A stretch of DNA of 11,723 nt. Source: Saccoglossus kowalevskii (Eukaryota > Hemichordata > Enteropneusta > Harrimaniidae). The stretch is from NCBI RefSeq assembly GCF_000003605.2, contig NW_003112496.1, positions 103,093-114,815 of the forward strand. The letters are read 5' to 3'. The notes below the pieces were generated by a model, which had not been told where the DNA came from, did no database searches, and saw only the letters and a program-made list of their open reading frames with translations. Positions 1-7,007 of the stretch are shown here, in pieces. Positions within the stretch are counted from its first letter, which is position 1, and each line of letters begins with the position of its first letter. The position numbers and the translations under genes were made by a program.

Positions 1-194
1 CGGTTATTACACTTGTGACAGGTACATGGTATGCACACTCGCAAAATACTAAAATCGGTAAATTTATTGCTACATGCACAGTACGACTTGCTGCCAAATG
101 TTTTTCCCAATAAATGTGCTGCAGACAGTCGATAATAAGTATTGTGTCTATTATAGATGCATACCGTTGGCGGCATACAAAAGTGTCCTGTATA

Positions 195-405
195 TAATCG
201 GGTGTTTTCGGTTGAATCATTGCATGTTTGTTAGTTTTCTGAAGTGTCTCAAAATAAAAAAAGTTTCAAAGAAATGTGCTTTAGTTACTCTTATGACCGT
301 TTGTACATGACAAATATGTAAACACATGCACAGTCGGGTGTTTTACCTTGAAACATTACATGTGTGTTTGTTTTAGAAAGTGCTCCATGATAAAACAATT
401 TAAAA
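195..405 (+). repeat. Imperfect direct repeat, offset about 136 bp
   Basis: Two stretches beginning near 198 and 334 share CGGGTGTTTT followed by a similar 60-base tail (TTGAATCATTGCATG against TTGAAACATTACATG, then a T-rich stretch, then a GAAGTGTCTC/GAAAGTGCTC-like stretch and an A-rich end). By eye about two-thirds of the positions agree. The copies are too diverged to be recent. A short open frame over 74-310 spans the first copy and has no protein character, so I do not call it a gene. Confidence 0.45.
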
Positions 406-779
406 ATTTGGAAAATGTGTATTATAAATTAACACTCGAGAAAAAAAAACAACAATGTGAGAATGCTTATATGTCATTGTAACTACAACTGCCGTTCACC
501 AAATGCGGATTAATAAAAACCGTTAGGCCATGAGGTACTTAATTCACCACGTGTCTCGATTTCTAGTTGTACTTAGGTTGGTAAGACCAAATAGGTTGGT
601 GCGTGACATAACATTATTTTCTGGAGGTAATGTCATGAGTCATTACTTCACTTTCGGCGATTTTCTAGTTTGCATACATACCGTAATGTTTACTCAAGAG
701 TCTCCAGACTTTTCACTCAATTTTGCATAAAGGTGGATACATTAGCCTTTAATGTTCTATCAATAAACACTTTAATTAC

Positions 780-1020
780 ACATTTATGTCACCATAAAAC
801 AACTAGTGTTTTATTTCGGAAAAGTGTATTTTTGTGTGTTAACAATGTGCTTAATTTTCATCAAAAAGTGTTTTAATAACTCCCTAAAACACTTTTCTAA
901 AAATACTAAAACCCTAATGTTTTGATAGAAAATAGTGTTTTATTATGTAATACACATGTTTTTTAATTACAACAGTGTGTTTTCAATTAAAACGGTGTGT
1001 TTTAATGAAAAACATGAAAG
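780..1020 (+). repeat. Cluster of degenerate GTGTTTTA motifs
   Basis: The motif GTGTTTT recurs on the plus strand at about 806, 868, 934, 976 and 995, and once on the minus strand (AAAACAC at 886-892). The last two lie in a short tandem of about 19 bases (ACAGTGTGTTTT, then ACGGTGTGTTTT). The spacing is otherwise irregular. This looks like a decayed simple or satellite-like repeat, or the end of an old transposon. The nearby short open frames at 530-730 and 670-876 have no recognisable protein features. Confidence 0.45.
864..896. repeat. Perfect 12-bp inverted repeat, 9-bp spacer
   Basis: AAAAGTGTTTTA at 864-875 is followed, after a 9-base spacer, by its exact reverse complement TAAAACACTTTT at 885-896. 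It could form a hairpin on either strand. It lies inside the GTGTTTTA cluster, so it may simply be two members of that family in opposite orientation. There is no T-tract or gene end to suggest a terminator. Confidence 0.6.
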
Positions 1021-1161
1021 TGCTTCCGAGATTTACAGTGTATGCAACTGTCACGACTATGAATTCTTCAAATCAGCTCCGTATATTTTACCCATGAAAG
1101 AGACATATTGAATGAACTAGCTGGACCAGATGTGACGAGGCATATATACGTCTGAGATCAG

Positions 1162-1440
1162 TCACTGCCCTTGTGGCGATGATACACCAGAGAATTCAGT
1201 ACATAGTATTCCTTCGTCGTTCCAACAGATGTCTGTTTTTTTTTCACAATCCAGTTGCATGATATGTTCGCAATAGATATAATAATTATTCGATATTATC
1301 ATTAGGTAATTATGAAAATTAGTTGTTTCCATGTATATTGTCTGCATAGTCCATCTGTGAGATTCATTGACATGCACCAGGTTGTCGAGATATATAGGGA
1401 CCTGAATGCTCTCTAATTCAGCTATATTATGGGTCAAAGT
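1162..1440 (-). other. Minus-strand open frame of doubtful coding status
   Basis: The minus strand is open for about 92 codons here, closed by TGA at 1162-1164 and preceded by an in-frame TGA just above 1440. There is no ATG at the upstream edge; the first ATG lies about 30 codons in (near 1347), leaving 61 residues. The translation has a mixed, protein-like composition, including the segments NLVHVNESHRW and DICWNDEGILCTEF, but no motif I recognise, no signal peptide and no membrane segment. The frame stops almost exactly where the tandem duplication begins (1442). It could be a chance frame, a decayed exon, or part of the sequence flanking the duplication. Confidence 0.15.
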
Positions 1441-1441
1441 T

Positions 1442-1960
1442 CAAAGGCACATGCATATATCTACAAAGTGATGAGAGCTGACTCACCGTATATCGATGAC
1501 GAAGTCGACGATGAGTTTATTGTTTTCTATTTGATTAGTACTTGTATCTGTAGGTCATGGTCATTGACAAATTCCATATTAATCGATTTCATTACATAAC
1601 AACTGAGAAGTAAAAAAAAATTATTGTAAATGTTAGATACAAATTAAATGGTTGGTTTTATATTCGATCTATATACACATTGACTTTGGCTTAGTCGTAT
1701 GTTAATCCATATACCCTAGGGTCAAGGGAAATGATGACTGCTCTATAACTTAGCGTTGTGGCTTATAATGATGACACGTAATTACAAGGAATTGTGTTCG
1801 TTGAGTTAACTACACATGTTATCGGACAATTACTTTTAATTATGATTAATCTCAGACAAAGTTCCGGTGCATGTCAGTTAATTAAGTTTTAATTCAAATT
1901 AATTAATCGATTTCTGTCAAATTCAAAATAACAAATTATAAATAACATACAATCAAATAT
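1442..1960 (+). repeat. Tandem duplication, copy 1
   Basis: This unit starts at CAAAGGCACATGCATAT and is followed directly by a second, related unit at 1961. Corresponding blocks lie 519 bases apart at the left edge, 535 at the AAGTGATGAGAG block and 557-559 through the centre, so small indels separate the copies. The central stretch, about 1646-1866, is almost identical to 2203-2426. It contains the 10-bp palindrome ACCCTAGGGT at 1713-1722. No frame through the unit is open for long on either strand, so it looks non-coding. Confidence 0.85.
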
Positions 1961-2510
1961 CAATGGCATATGCGTAGATCTACAAAATCATAAATTGCTA
2001 AAGTGATGAGAGTAGGGCTCAACGTATGAAACATTTCGAGTGTCGGTGATGTACGTCAACGACAACGTTTTTTATTCTATTTGATTAATACATGTACTTG
2101 TATCTGTAGACCAAGGTCATTGACAAATTCCATTATTATTATATTTCATTACATCACATCTGGGAAGTCGAAAGAATTCATTGTAAAAGATAGATACACA
2201 ATAAATGGTTGGTTTTATATTCGATCTATCTACACATTGACTTTGGCTTAGTCGTATGTTAATCCATATACCCTAGGGTCAAGGGAAATGATGACTGCTC
2301 TATAACTTAGCGTTTGTGGCTTATACTGATGACACGTAATTACAAGGAATTGTGTTCGTTGAGTTAACTACACATGTTATCGGACTCGTTACTTTTAATT
2401 ATGATTAATCTCAGACAAAGTTCCGGTGAATGTTAATTAATTAAATTTCCACAGATTAAGGAATCGATTTCTGTCCAATTTAAAATTAAAACATATAAAG
2501 ATAAACATGA
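1961..2510 (+). repeat. Tandem duplication, copy 2
   Basis: This second head-to-tail copy starts at CAATGGCATATGCGTAG and ends around ATAAACATGA near 2510. It keeps the palindrome ACCCTAGGGT at 2270-2279. In the core I see only a handful of differences: one A/C near 2230, one extra T in GCGTTTGTGG, one A/C near 2328, and a short cluster in GGACTCGTTAC. The outer parts differ at many positions and by indels. The contrast between core and flanks is the odd feature. Confidence 0.85.
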
Positions 2511-3000
2511 TAGATTGCTCTTGGTGCCACTACGGTGCTTTTTCACTTCCATGTTTGATTTGAATTTGAATTTATAACTATTTAATAAAAATAGATTTAC
2601 TATACGTTTTTTTTATTTAAATAAGTCCGTTCGAAATGGGATTATTTACTAATAAAAAGATAACAATTAAAACAAATAATTAATAAGTTTTATATACCTT
2701 GGTCAGACATTGTGACATGCCCGAATGAATGATAAACATTCAGTCTGTCTCATAAATAATATAATAATTTATACACAACAAATAAAAATTAAAATAACCA
2801 GAAATTGGGAAAATTATATTTCAATAAGCTGTGCAGATAATACAGAAATCTAATATAATTTAGTCTGTTAACGCATGATAGAATAATTTAAATGAAAGTC
2901 GATAAAGATAATAAATAAGAATAGTAACAGGCCCTGTATTCATTTGACAGTTTCATTCGATTATAAGAGGACACCGCGGAGCTACATGCAATGTGTAAAA
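2511..3000. other. AT-rich, non-coding stretch
   Basis: This is dominated by A/T runs and AATAAT-like words with frequent stops in every frame. The only structured element is the short repeat at 2697-2750, listed separately. I see no promoter, gene or RNA gene. Confidence 0.5.
2697..2750 (-). repeat. Short CAGAC-ended repeat, member A
   Basis: Read on the minus strand, this segment begins CAGACTGAATGTT (2745-2733), continues through a GGGCA core and ends TGTCTGACCAAGG (2709-2697). The 13-mer CAGACTGAATGTT is identical at 9431-9443, and the end matches TGTCTGGCCATGG at 9472-9484 with two differences. The inner distance is 25 bases here and 28 in the other copy. CAGAC at one end and GTCTG at the other make a short inverted terminus, as in a very small non-autonomous element. 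Confidence 0.55.
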
Positions 3001-3218
3001 TCAATTGTCATCATTAAATTTAACAAGCAATTGTTCAAATACCTTGTTCTGATTGGGCGTTTTCTTAATTGTGCAAGCCGTGGAATCCAAACGTAAATAG
3101 CAAACATTAGAGGTATGTCCTGCTGTCAACTAAGAACGGCAAAATTAATATTTTGCGATACAGACATAGACAACAACGAAAAACATTGTAACTCGTGGGT
3201 ATCTTGGGCCCAAAAGAA

Positions 3219-3437
3219 ATGAATGATAATAATGAAATATTTCAGAACTACGTAAACGACGCAAAAAAACAATTGCAGTGGCTCGCTCGTGAACCTGGAA
3301 ACGTAATGGGCGTACTAAAAACACACTATTCGAATAAACCTCGCAAATTTGCTCCATGGCTTGGTGTAACGCTCGGTGTATATAATCCTGGTACTCTAGT
3401 TCCAGGGCCCATTTTTATGGACCACGGTTACAAGTAA
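3219..3437 (+). CDS. Small hypothetical protein, 72 residues
   Basis: This ORF runs from ATG at 3219 to TAA at 3435-3437. The frame is also open eight codons upstream, to a TAA at 3189-3191, and GTG at 3195 is unlikely as a eukaryotic start. The product is soluble and slightly basic: an N-terminal polar helix-like part (DNNEIFQNYVNDAKKQLQWL, residues 3-22), a basic middle (SNKPRKFAPW) and a Gly/Pro-rich end (GVYNPGTLVPGPIF). I see no signal peptide, membrane span or cysteine motif. Many codons follow the RNY pattern (about 21 of 72 by my count), and the composition is the most protein-like in the window. I do not recognise the family. There is an ATTGG box (inverted CCAAT) followed by GGGCG near 3053, about 165 bases upstream, but no AATAAA within 250 bases downstream. 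It could also be a single exon or a transposon fragment: CAAGTAAAAC at the stop is a usable, weak donor. Confidence 0.4.
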   Translation: MNDNNEIFQNYVNDAKKQLQWLAREPGNVMGVLKTHYSNKPRKFAPWLGVTLGVYNPGTLVPGPIFMDHGYK

Positions 3438-3510
3438 AACAAATTTATACATGGTTTTTGATACTATGAAATCATTTATGTCTCAGAATTACATTTAAAA
3501 AAATGAAGTT

Positions 3511-3585
3511 CCTATAATATATTATTATACCTCATGACCATGACAGCCAAACGGATTTGTGCATTACAAGTAGACATATGCCTGT
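3511..3585 (+). repeat. Dispersed repeat, copy 1
   Basis: TATTATACCTCAT at 3523-3535 is identical at 5812-5824. In both places it follows TATA-rich sequence and is followed by CC, a CAA-containing stretch, then GGATTTGTGCAT (3553-3564), matching AGATTCGTGCAT (5839-5850). The resemblance weakens after about 3580. Both copies have the same orientation. It is probably a fragment of an interspersed element. Confidence 0.5.
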
Positions 3586-3739
3586 GTCGACCTGCTAACA
3601 TATTCGCATTTCTACCTCTATCCGGGTACCTCCCCCCCGACATTACCTTTAAGGAAACACGTTATGCGGCAATATTCATAAAATGATTAGTTTTCCAGGT
3701 CTGTGTTAACTATTTGACTATCACATTGAAGGGAAAACT

Positions 3740-4080
3740 AGGATTTTGTAGGATTTCGCTTTATTTTTAGTCGCGCTTGCCGTGAGTTTCGCCAACGCGC
3801 TTTATAATAGGTACGCGCTTTGAGACATTCGCTTTGCGATTACGCAGTTCTTGTAGATACAGAATCTGCGAGTCGAGGGTCTTTATCTATCGTGTGACGG
3901 CACCGCTTTGTTTGATTTTGTTACATATTTTGTGTATTTTGATATCGACATATTGTGTACAGTGTATTTGTTGAAAGAGAATGATGTTGACATAAATACT
4001 CACTGACAGACAGTGTGCTGGTCTAATGCGAACTAGAACGCAGTGTGGCGTATAGCTGCGCAAAAGGTGGCGCCGGGTGT
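3740..4080 (+). promoter_or_regulatory. CpG-retaining patch, possible promoter and 5' exon
   Basis: In contrast to its surroundings this stretch keeps many CpG dinucleotides: GTCGCGCTTGC near 3771, AACGCGCTTTATA near 3795, TACGCGCTTTGAG near 3813, ATTACGCAG near 3840, and GGTGGCGCCGGG near 4066. CGCGCTT occurs three times. TTATAATA at 3802-3809 is a candidate TATA box. Short open frames start at the ATGs near 3980 and 4026 and soon stop. AAAAG/GTGGCG at about 4066 could be a 5' splice donor, making 3835-4066 a non-coding first exon of a plus-strand gene. All of this is inferred from composition; no transcription start is proven. Confidence 0.3.
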
Positions 4081-4300
4081 ATTTGTAAATAATAATTCTC
4101 CGTTAGACTGAAGCTGTTGAAATTAAGTTTATCAACCCAACCATGAAAATAAAAAGACATCCATAATAAAACTCCCTAGAATTCAATCACTGCTCTTGAA
4201 CTCTTTCAACTTGTATATGGTGTTCATATACATTCATTCAGAGCGTGAGCCATGATTAAACGCCACAATTTCTGTTTTAAGATTTATGCGGTGTAATAAG

Positions 4301-4402
4301 ACAAATGTTCACCACAACAGAGACCTGGCTTCACCTCGGTTGACAATGAGCTCTTCTGGTCGCTAAAACTGTATGTCCACCTCTGTTGGGATGAACATTT
4401 GT
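4301..4402. repeat. 22-bp inverted repeat around a 58-bp centre
   Basis: The left arm at 4301-4322 (ACAAATGTTCA...CAACAGAG) and the right arm at 4381-4402 (CTCTGTTG...TGAACATTTGT) are reverse complements at 20 of 22 positions. The centre, 4323-4380, is less AT-rich than its surroundings and unrelated to the arms. A further pair, CCACAATT at 4263-4270 and AATTGTGG at 4438-4445, lies outside in the same inverted sense. It resembles a very small inverted-repeat element, or a foldback structure in an RNA. I see no clear target-site duplication at the arm ends. Confidence 0.7.
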
Positions 4403-4445
4403 ATAATGGCAATTTACGCTCGTGTGTATATGTCGTGAATTGTGG

Positions 4446-4968
4446 TGGTATATTTGCTTTCGGCAGTGGTTTATTGTGTTAATGTGCTAATCGAAGGTTT
4501 AATTACGGGGTAGCGTATTAACATGTATTTGTATGTGGGTTCAAAAAGACAAACATTTTCCATGTAAATTAGTTTATATTGTAAATACAAAATAGATTGA
4601 CCTATCTTTTGTGAACTTGTTTGCAGTGATGAATAGTGATATATAGTTTAAATGTCAACATGAAGCGGTTTGTAATTATTTGGTTCACAATTTTGAAAAT
4701 ATGTTTAAATCGTTTTTTTTTGTGGAGAACTACTTTCTCGTAACTTAGATAGATCTTTATCAGATTTGCTCATTTCGTGCCGTTTTCATATTTTTAAAAA
4801 AAAAATTTGGTAAGAAAAGACTAATTTACCAGCCCATTTGCTTTAATACGTATATGTTCTTATAGAAGAGCAGAGCTTTTTTCTTCGCACGCCAGGTGGT
4901 TTGTATGTGTACATGGAGTTTATATTGGTAATGTATGTTTATTTAATTGAATTTTTATTTCCCGCCAG
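4446..4968. other. T-rich, intron-like stretch
   Basis: This stretch has frequent stops in all frames, a T8 run near 4712 and a long A run near 4797. Two plus-strand acceptor-like sites occur at its end: TTTTTTCTTCGCACGCCAG/GT near 4894 and TTTTTATTTCCCGCCAG/GT at 4968. The segment between them, about 30 bases and ending TATTG/GTAATG, could be a micro-exon, but I give that little weight. Confidence 0.3.
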
Positions 4969-5117
4969 GTTACTATCTCATTTACAGAGAACGCAATGCT
5001 GAGATTAAATTACAATCATAATTCAGAGAATTCTCATATTTATTTTTCAAATATCCCGGAAATCGGCCTAAAAGAAGAAAAAGAAAAAGTTGATTTGTAT
5101 ATAAATGATTTCTTTCT
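4969..5117 (+). CDS. Candidate plus-strand exon, unknown protein
   Basis: A good acceptor, TTTTTATTTCCCGCCAG, ends at 4968. From GTT at 4969 the frame is open for 50 codons to a TAA at 5119-5121. Just before that stop, CT/GTAAAG at 5118 is a possible donor, giving an exon of 149 bases (phase 0 in, phase 2 out); otherwise it would be a 3'-terminal coding exon. The product has an N-terminal beta-like start (VTISFTENAMLRLNYN), an asparagine/serine-rich middle and a charged KEEKEKVDLYIND end. About 17 of 50 codons are RNY. I recognise no family. The minus-strand frame that also crosses 5040-5121 looks like its antisense shadow. The chance-ORF risk is real at this length; the acceptor is what lifts it above background. 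It could belong with the CpG patch upstream. Confidence 0.3.
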
Positions 5118-5210
5118 GTAAAGTGGAATGTTCTTTACTTGGACAGTATCATAATTAATACAGGTAAACCCATGATTTAATTTATTGTATTTGCCTTCCA
5201 AATCACTTAC

Positions 5211-5338
5211 GAAACACTTTGCCATCGACCTTGCTTCCATTTCTTCAAAGATGTTAAGAAATTGTTGAATGTGTCTGGTTTTTGGCACTCTTTTTTTGTT
5301 ACAATCTTGTATTAATGATAATAGCATGTTTAGTGTGT
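5211..5338 (-). CDS. Candidate minus-strand exon, helical protein
   Basis: On the minus strand the frame is open from above 5390 down to 5040. Inside it, TTC/GTAAGT at 5211/5210 is a strong consensus donor, and TGTGTTGTAG/AC at 5339/5338 is a modest acceptor. Together they bound a 128-base exon of 42 full codons (phase 1 in, phase 0 out). The peptide is predicted helical: TLNMLLSLIQDCNKKR, then PKTRHIQQFLNIFEEMEA, then SMAKCF. The pattern of a leucine-rich helix, a Cys-Asn with basic residues, then a second helix with IxxFLxxxE recalls the helical N-terminal extension before the kinase domain in ROCK/MRCK/citron-type kinases. That is a loose resemblance, not an identification, and no kinase motif follows. 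The plus strand is also open here for about 44 codons, so the strand is not settled. Confidence 0.25.
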
Positions 5339-5399
5339 CTACAACACATACCATTACATTACTCGAGTAAAATGTTGAATGTAAGATGTACATCACAAA

Positions 5400-5800
5400 A
5401 CCATTCTTTATTCATCATTTGTTTATTTTGGAACATGTACTAGCTGCTTTTCAATCTGGTTCAGTTAAATATTTAATAGGTTCGTGATTTGTATTTCTCA
5501 TTTTTTGTTTCATATACTAATATTATATCTTCAAGTGTTTTTTTATATTATAAGTAAATATTATATTTAGAATAGAATATTTGATATTCTGCATATATGT
5601 ATTTATGATTACAACCTGGGCACATATATAATGAATTTTTAATGAATATTAATCATATTTCCTAAATTCCATTTATTGTTTTTACTTGATATAGATTTCC
5701 TGAAAGTATTGTAGAAATGTAGAACACACACTGCAAACATATACACATACTTTTTAGACTATTTTATATTATCTTCTTCTTTTTAATCTTTTGTTGCTCC
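5400..5800. other. AT-rich, non-coding stretch
   Basis: This is made of TATTATAT-like words and T-rich runs with stops in all frames. I see no gene, strong palindrome or RNA gene. Confidence 0.4.
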
Positions 5801-6010
5801 ATACTATATAATATTATACCTCATAACCCTGTGCAATCAGATTCGTGCATATGGCGGTCATGTCAGGCTTTTGCGCTTGCGTGTGTATCTGTGTATTTGT
5901 TCCGACGATATCTTGAAAATGCTTCATCCATGTTGATGAAAATTGGCCCAGTGATTAACTTAGTTTAATTTTTAAACTTCAAGGATTTGATACAACTTAA
6001 AAAATACGTG
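5801..6010 (+). repeat. Dispersed repeat, copy 2 and extension
   Basis: The first 50 bases match 3511-3565, including the identical TATTATACCTCAT at 5812-5824. The continuation (GGCGGTCATGTCAGG, then GACGATATCTTGAAAATGC, then GTTGATGAAAATTGG) resembles stretches I remember as repetitive in marine molluscs, but I cannot verify that here. No long frame is open. It is probably a fragment of an interspersed element whose left end is shared with the upstream copy. Confidence 0.4.
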
Positions 6011-6030
6011 CGGTCTTCATCTGCGATGCG

Positions 6031-6279
6031 ATGTCATGGTGTCAAAGCTTTCCTACCTTGTGTTATTATATGAGTAAATATATTGACCCTACTTTAGGTC
6101 CTTTTACTTATCCAAGTAAAGTTCCGAGCGCCTGCGAACAAAGCGAAGCGATACAGTTCAGAGAATGTCTTCAGAAGTGTTTTAGATGTTGTGTATATTT
6201 ATATGACGCTGATTATTCGAAGAAAAAAACTGTCAATAATTATAATGCTAGCTCCGTTCGTCGTGGTTTACGACAGTAA
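6031..6279 (+). CDS. Plus-strand ORF, 82 residues, unresolved
   Basis: ATG at 6031 to TAA at 6277-6279. The first 20 residues come from the edge of the repeat region. After CTACTTTAG/GT at 6095 the frame reads into a cysteine-bearing part (ECLQKCFRCC, about residues 46-55) and a basic end (SSVRRGLRQ). The same DNA is open in the next plus frame from 6096 to the TAG near 6285, giving a peptide with a hydrophobic, membrane-like part (MLAPFVVVY). So at least two plus frames are open across about 190 bases, and neither has a clear codon-bias advantage. I do not recognise either product. The region keeps CpG (GCGAACAAAGCGAAGCGAT), which removes stop codons by chance and may explain the open frames. 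Confidence 0.2.
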   Translation: MSWCQSFPTLCYYMSKYIDPTLGPFTYPSKVPSACEQSEAIQFRECLQKCFRCCVYLYDADYSKKKTVNNYNASSVRRGLRQ

Positions 6280-6414
6280 GATCGTGTAGTAACGGACATC
6301 GGATGGTTTCGCTGTGACATCGCCTCAGTTAGTTGAACATGTGCATTATCTAACACAGCCAGCATGTTATGACTGTTTTTGTCGCCGACGCTACCGTCCC
6401 AGGACCAGCCTGGA
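6240..6414 (-). CDS. Candidate minus-strand terminal exon
   Basis: On the minus strand CTGCTTCGTTTTTAG is a good acceptor (AG at 6416-6415), and the frame from 6414 stays open to TAA at 6242-6240, with upstream openness to 6437. The peptide reads PGWSWDGSVGDKNSHN, then MLAVLDNAHVQLTEA, then a basic end with RKPRRTELAL. About a third of the codons are RNY, more than in the competing plus frame over 6293-6415. CGTAAAC near 6265 offers an alternative donor. A second minus acceptor, GCTTTGTTCGCAG, lies near 6133. There is no clear AATAAA on the minus strand just beyond. I do not recognise the protein. It competes with plus-strand frames over the same bases, so either strand, or neither, may be coding. 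Confidence 0.25.
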
Positions 6415-6436
6415 CTAAAAACGAAGCAGAACCAAG

Positions 6437-6925
6437 GCTAGATCATAGCATGCAATTTTTAAGCTCTAATAGCTACAATATTTTGAAAACATATTATTGC
6501 ACTAATTTAAATTTGTTTGGACTTTTTCAAGAAGATACAGTCTGCTTGATCTTTATAGCTTGGTACTTATTCGATTTTTCCCAATTTCAAATTATAATAT
6601 TAATTATAATATTAATATTGAAAGCCAAATTAATAAACTTTTTTGTGTATTTTTTTGACATTTTGATTTTTAATATGTCCATGCCAGTTTGCTTGGGATG
6701 TAATGATATCTCCACAATGTGACCAAACTTTTTTTTATTTACAGAATCATTTAAAAGTGCTATAGTACATGTACTTTAAGTGATTATGCAAGTTCAAGTC
6801 AGTTATAATATAATTCCAAGTGTTGTACTGACATATTGTGAATACCCTAAAAATGTTGATCTGTACTTCACATAACTAATTTATTCTTGTGAATAATGTT
6901 TTTTCTTTTCTTTTTTTAATTGTAG
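6437..6925. other. AT-rich stretch, no supported gene
   Basis: A plus frame is open from 6369 to 6722 (117 codons), but apart from its first 30 residues it is a string of F, I, L, N and Y produced by AT-rich DNA, with no motif. It includes the short tandem at 6591-6614. I treat it as intron-like or intergenic. The end of the stretch becomes a strong pyrimidine tract (6898-6923). Confidence 0.35.
6591..6614 (+). repeat. 12-bp tandem, two copies
   Basis: ATTATAATATTA occurs at 6591-6602 and again at 6603-6614, followed by a partial third copy, ATATT. It is a small AT microsatellite-like repeat. Confidence 0.7.
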
Positions 6926-6990
6926 GTTTTCTTGTTTGGAAAAAGAAGAAATAAATACTAAATAAATGAGAAGGCATTATACTGGCTACC
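6926..6990 (+). CDS. Possible 3'-terminal exon with poly(A) signals
   Basis: A long pyrimidine tract (6898-6923, almost all T with some C) runs into AATTGTAG, the best acceptor in the window, with AG at 6924-6925. In one phase (two bases completing a codon) the exon reads FLVWKKKK and stops with TAA at 6952-6954; in another it reads VFLFGKRRNKY and stops at 6959-6961. AATAAA lies at 6950-6955 and again at 6961-6966. A C-terminal KKKK after a short hydrophobic run would fit a dilysine-type ER retrieval signal on a membrane protein, but that depends on phase and on an upstream exon I cannot identify. The exon end is not marked by a clear GT-rich element. A 64-codon frame starting at 6966 is probably incidental. 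Confidence 0.3.
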
Positions 6991-7007
6991 AACATACCAT
7001 TCTATCT

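Noticed and set aside
74-310. 78-codon plus-strand frame with an ATG
   Set aside because: It spans repeat DNA, the product is a run of C, F, L, V and Y without a motif, and there is no splice or poly(A) context.
5040-5210. C-terminal half of the long minus-strand frame (to 5040)
   Set aside because: It lies beyond a strong GTAAGT donor and, over 5040-5121, mirrors the plus-strand exon candidate; its S/F-rich end looks like an antisense shadow.
6121-6160. GCGAACAAAGCGAAGCGAT resembling sequence words common in some bacteria, suggesting a transferred gene
   Set aside because: It is a short word in a CpG-retaining patch; nothing around it looks bacterial in layout or codon use.
6369-6722. 117-codon plus-strand frame with an ATG
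   Set aside because: Most of it is AT-driven I/L/F/N/Y sequence across a microsatellite, without a motif or splice support.
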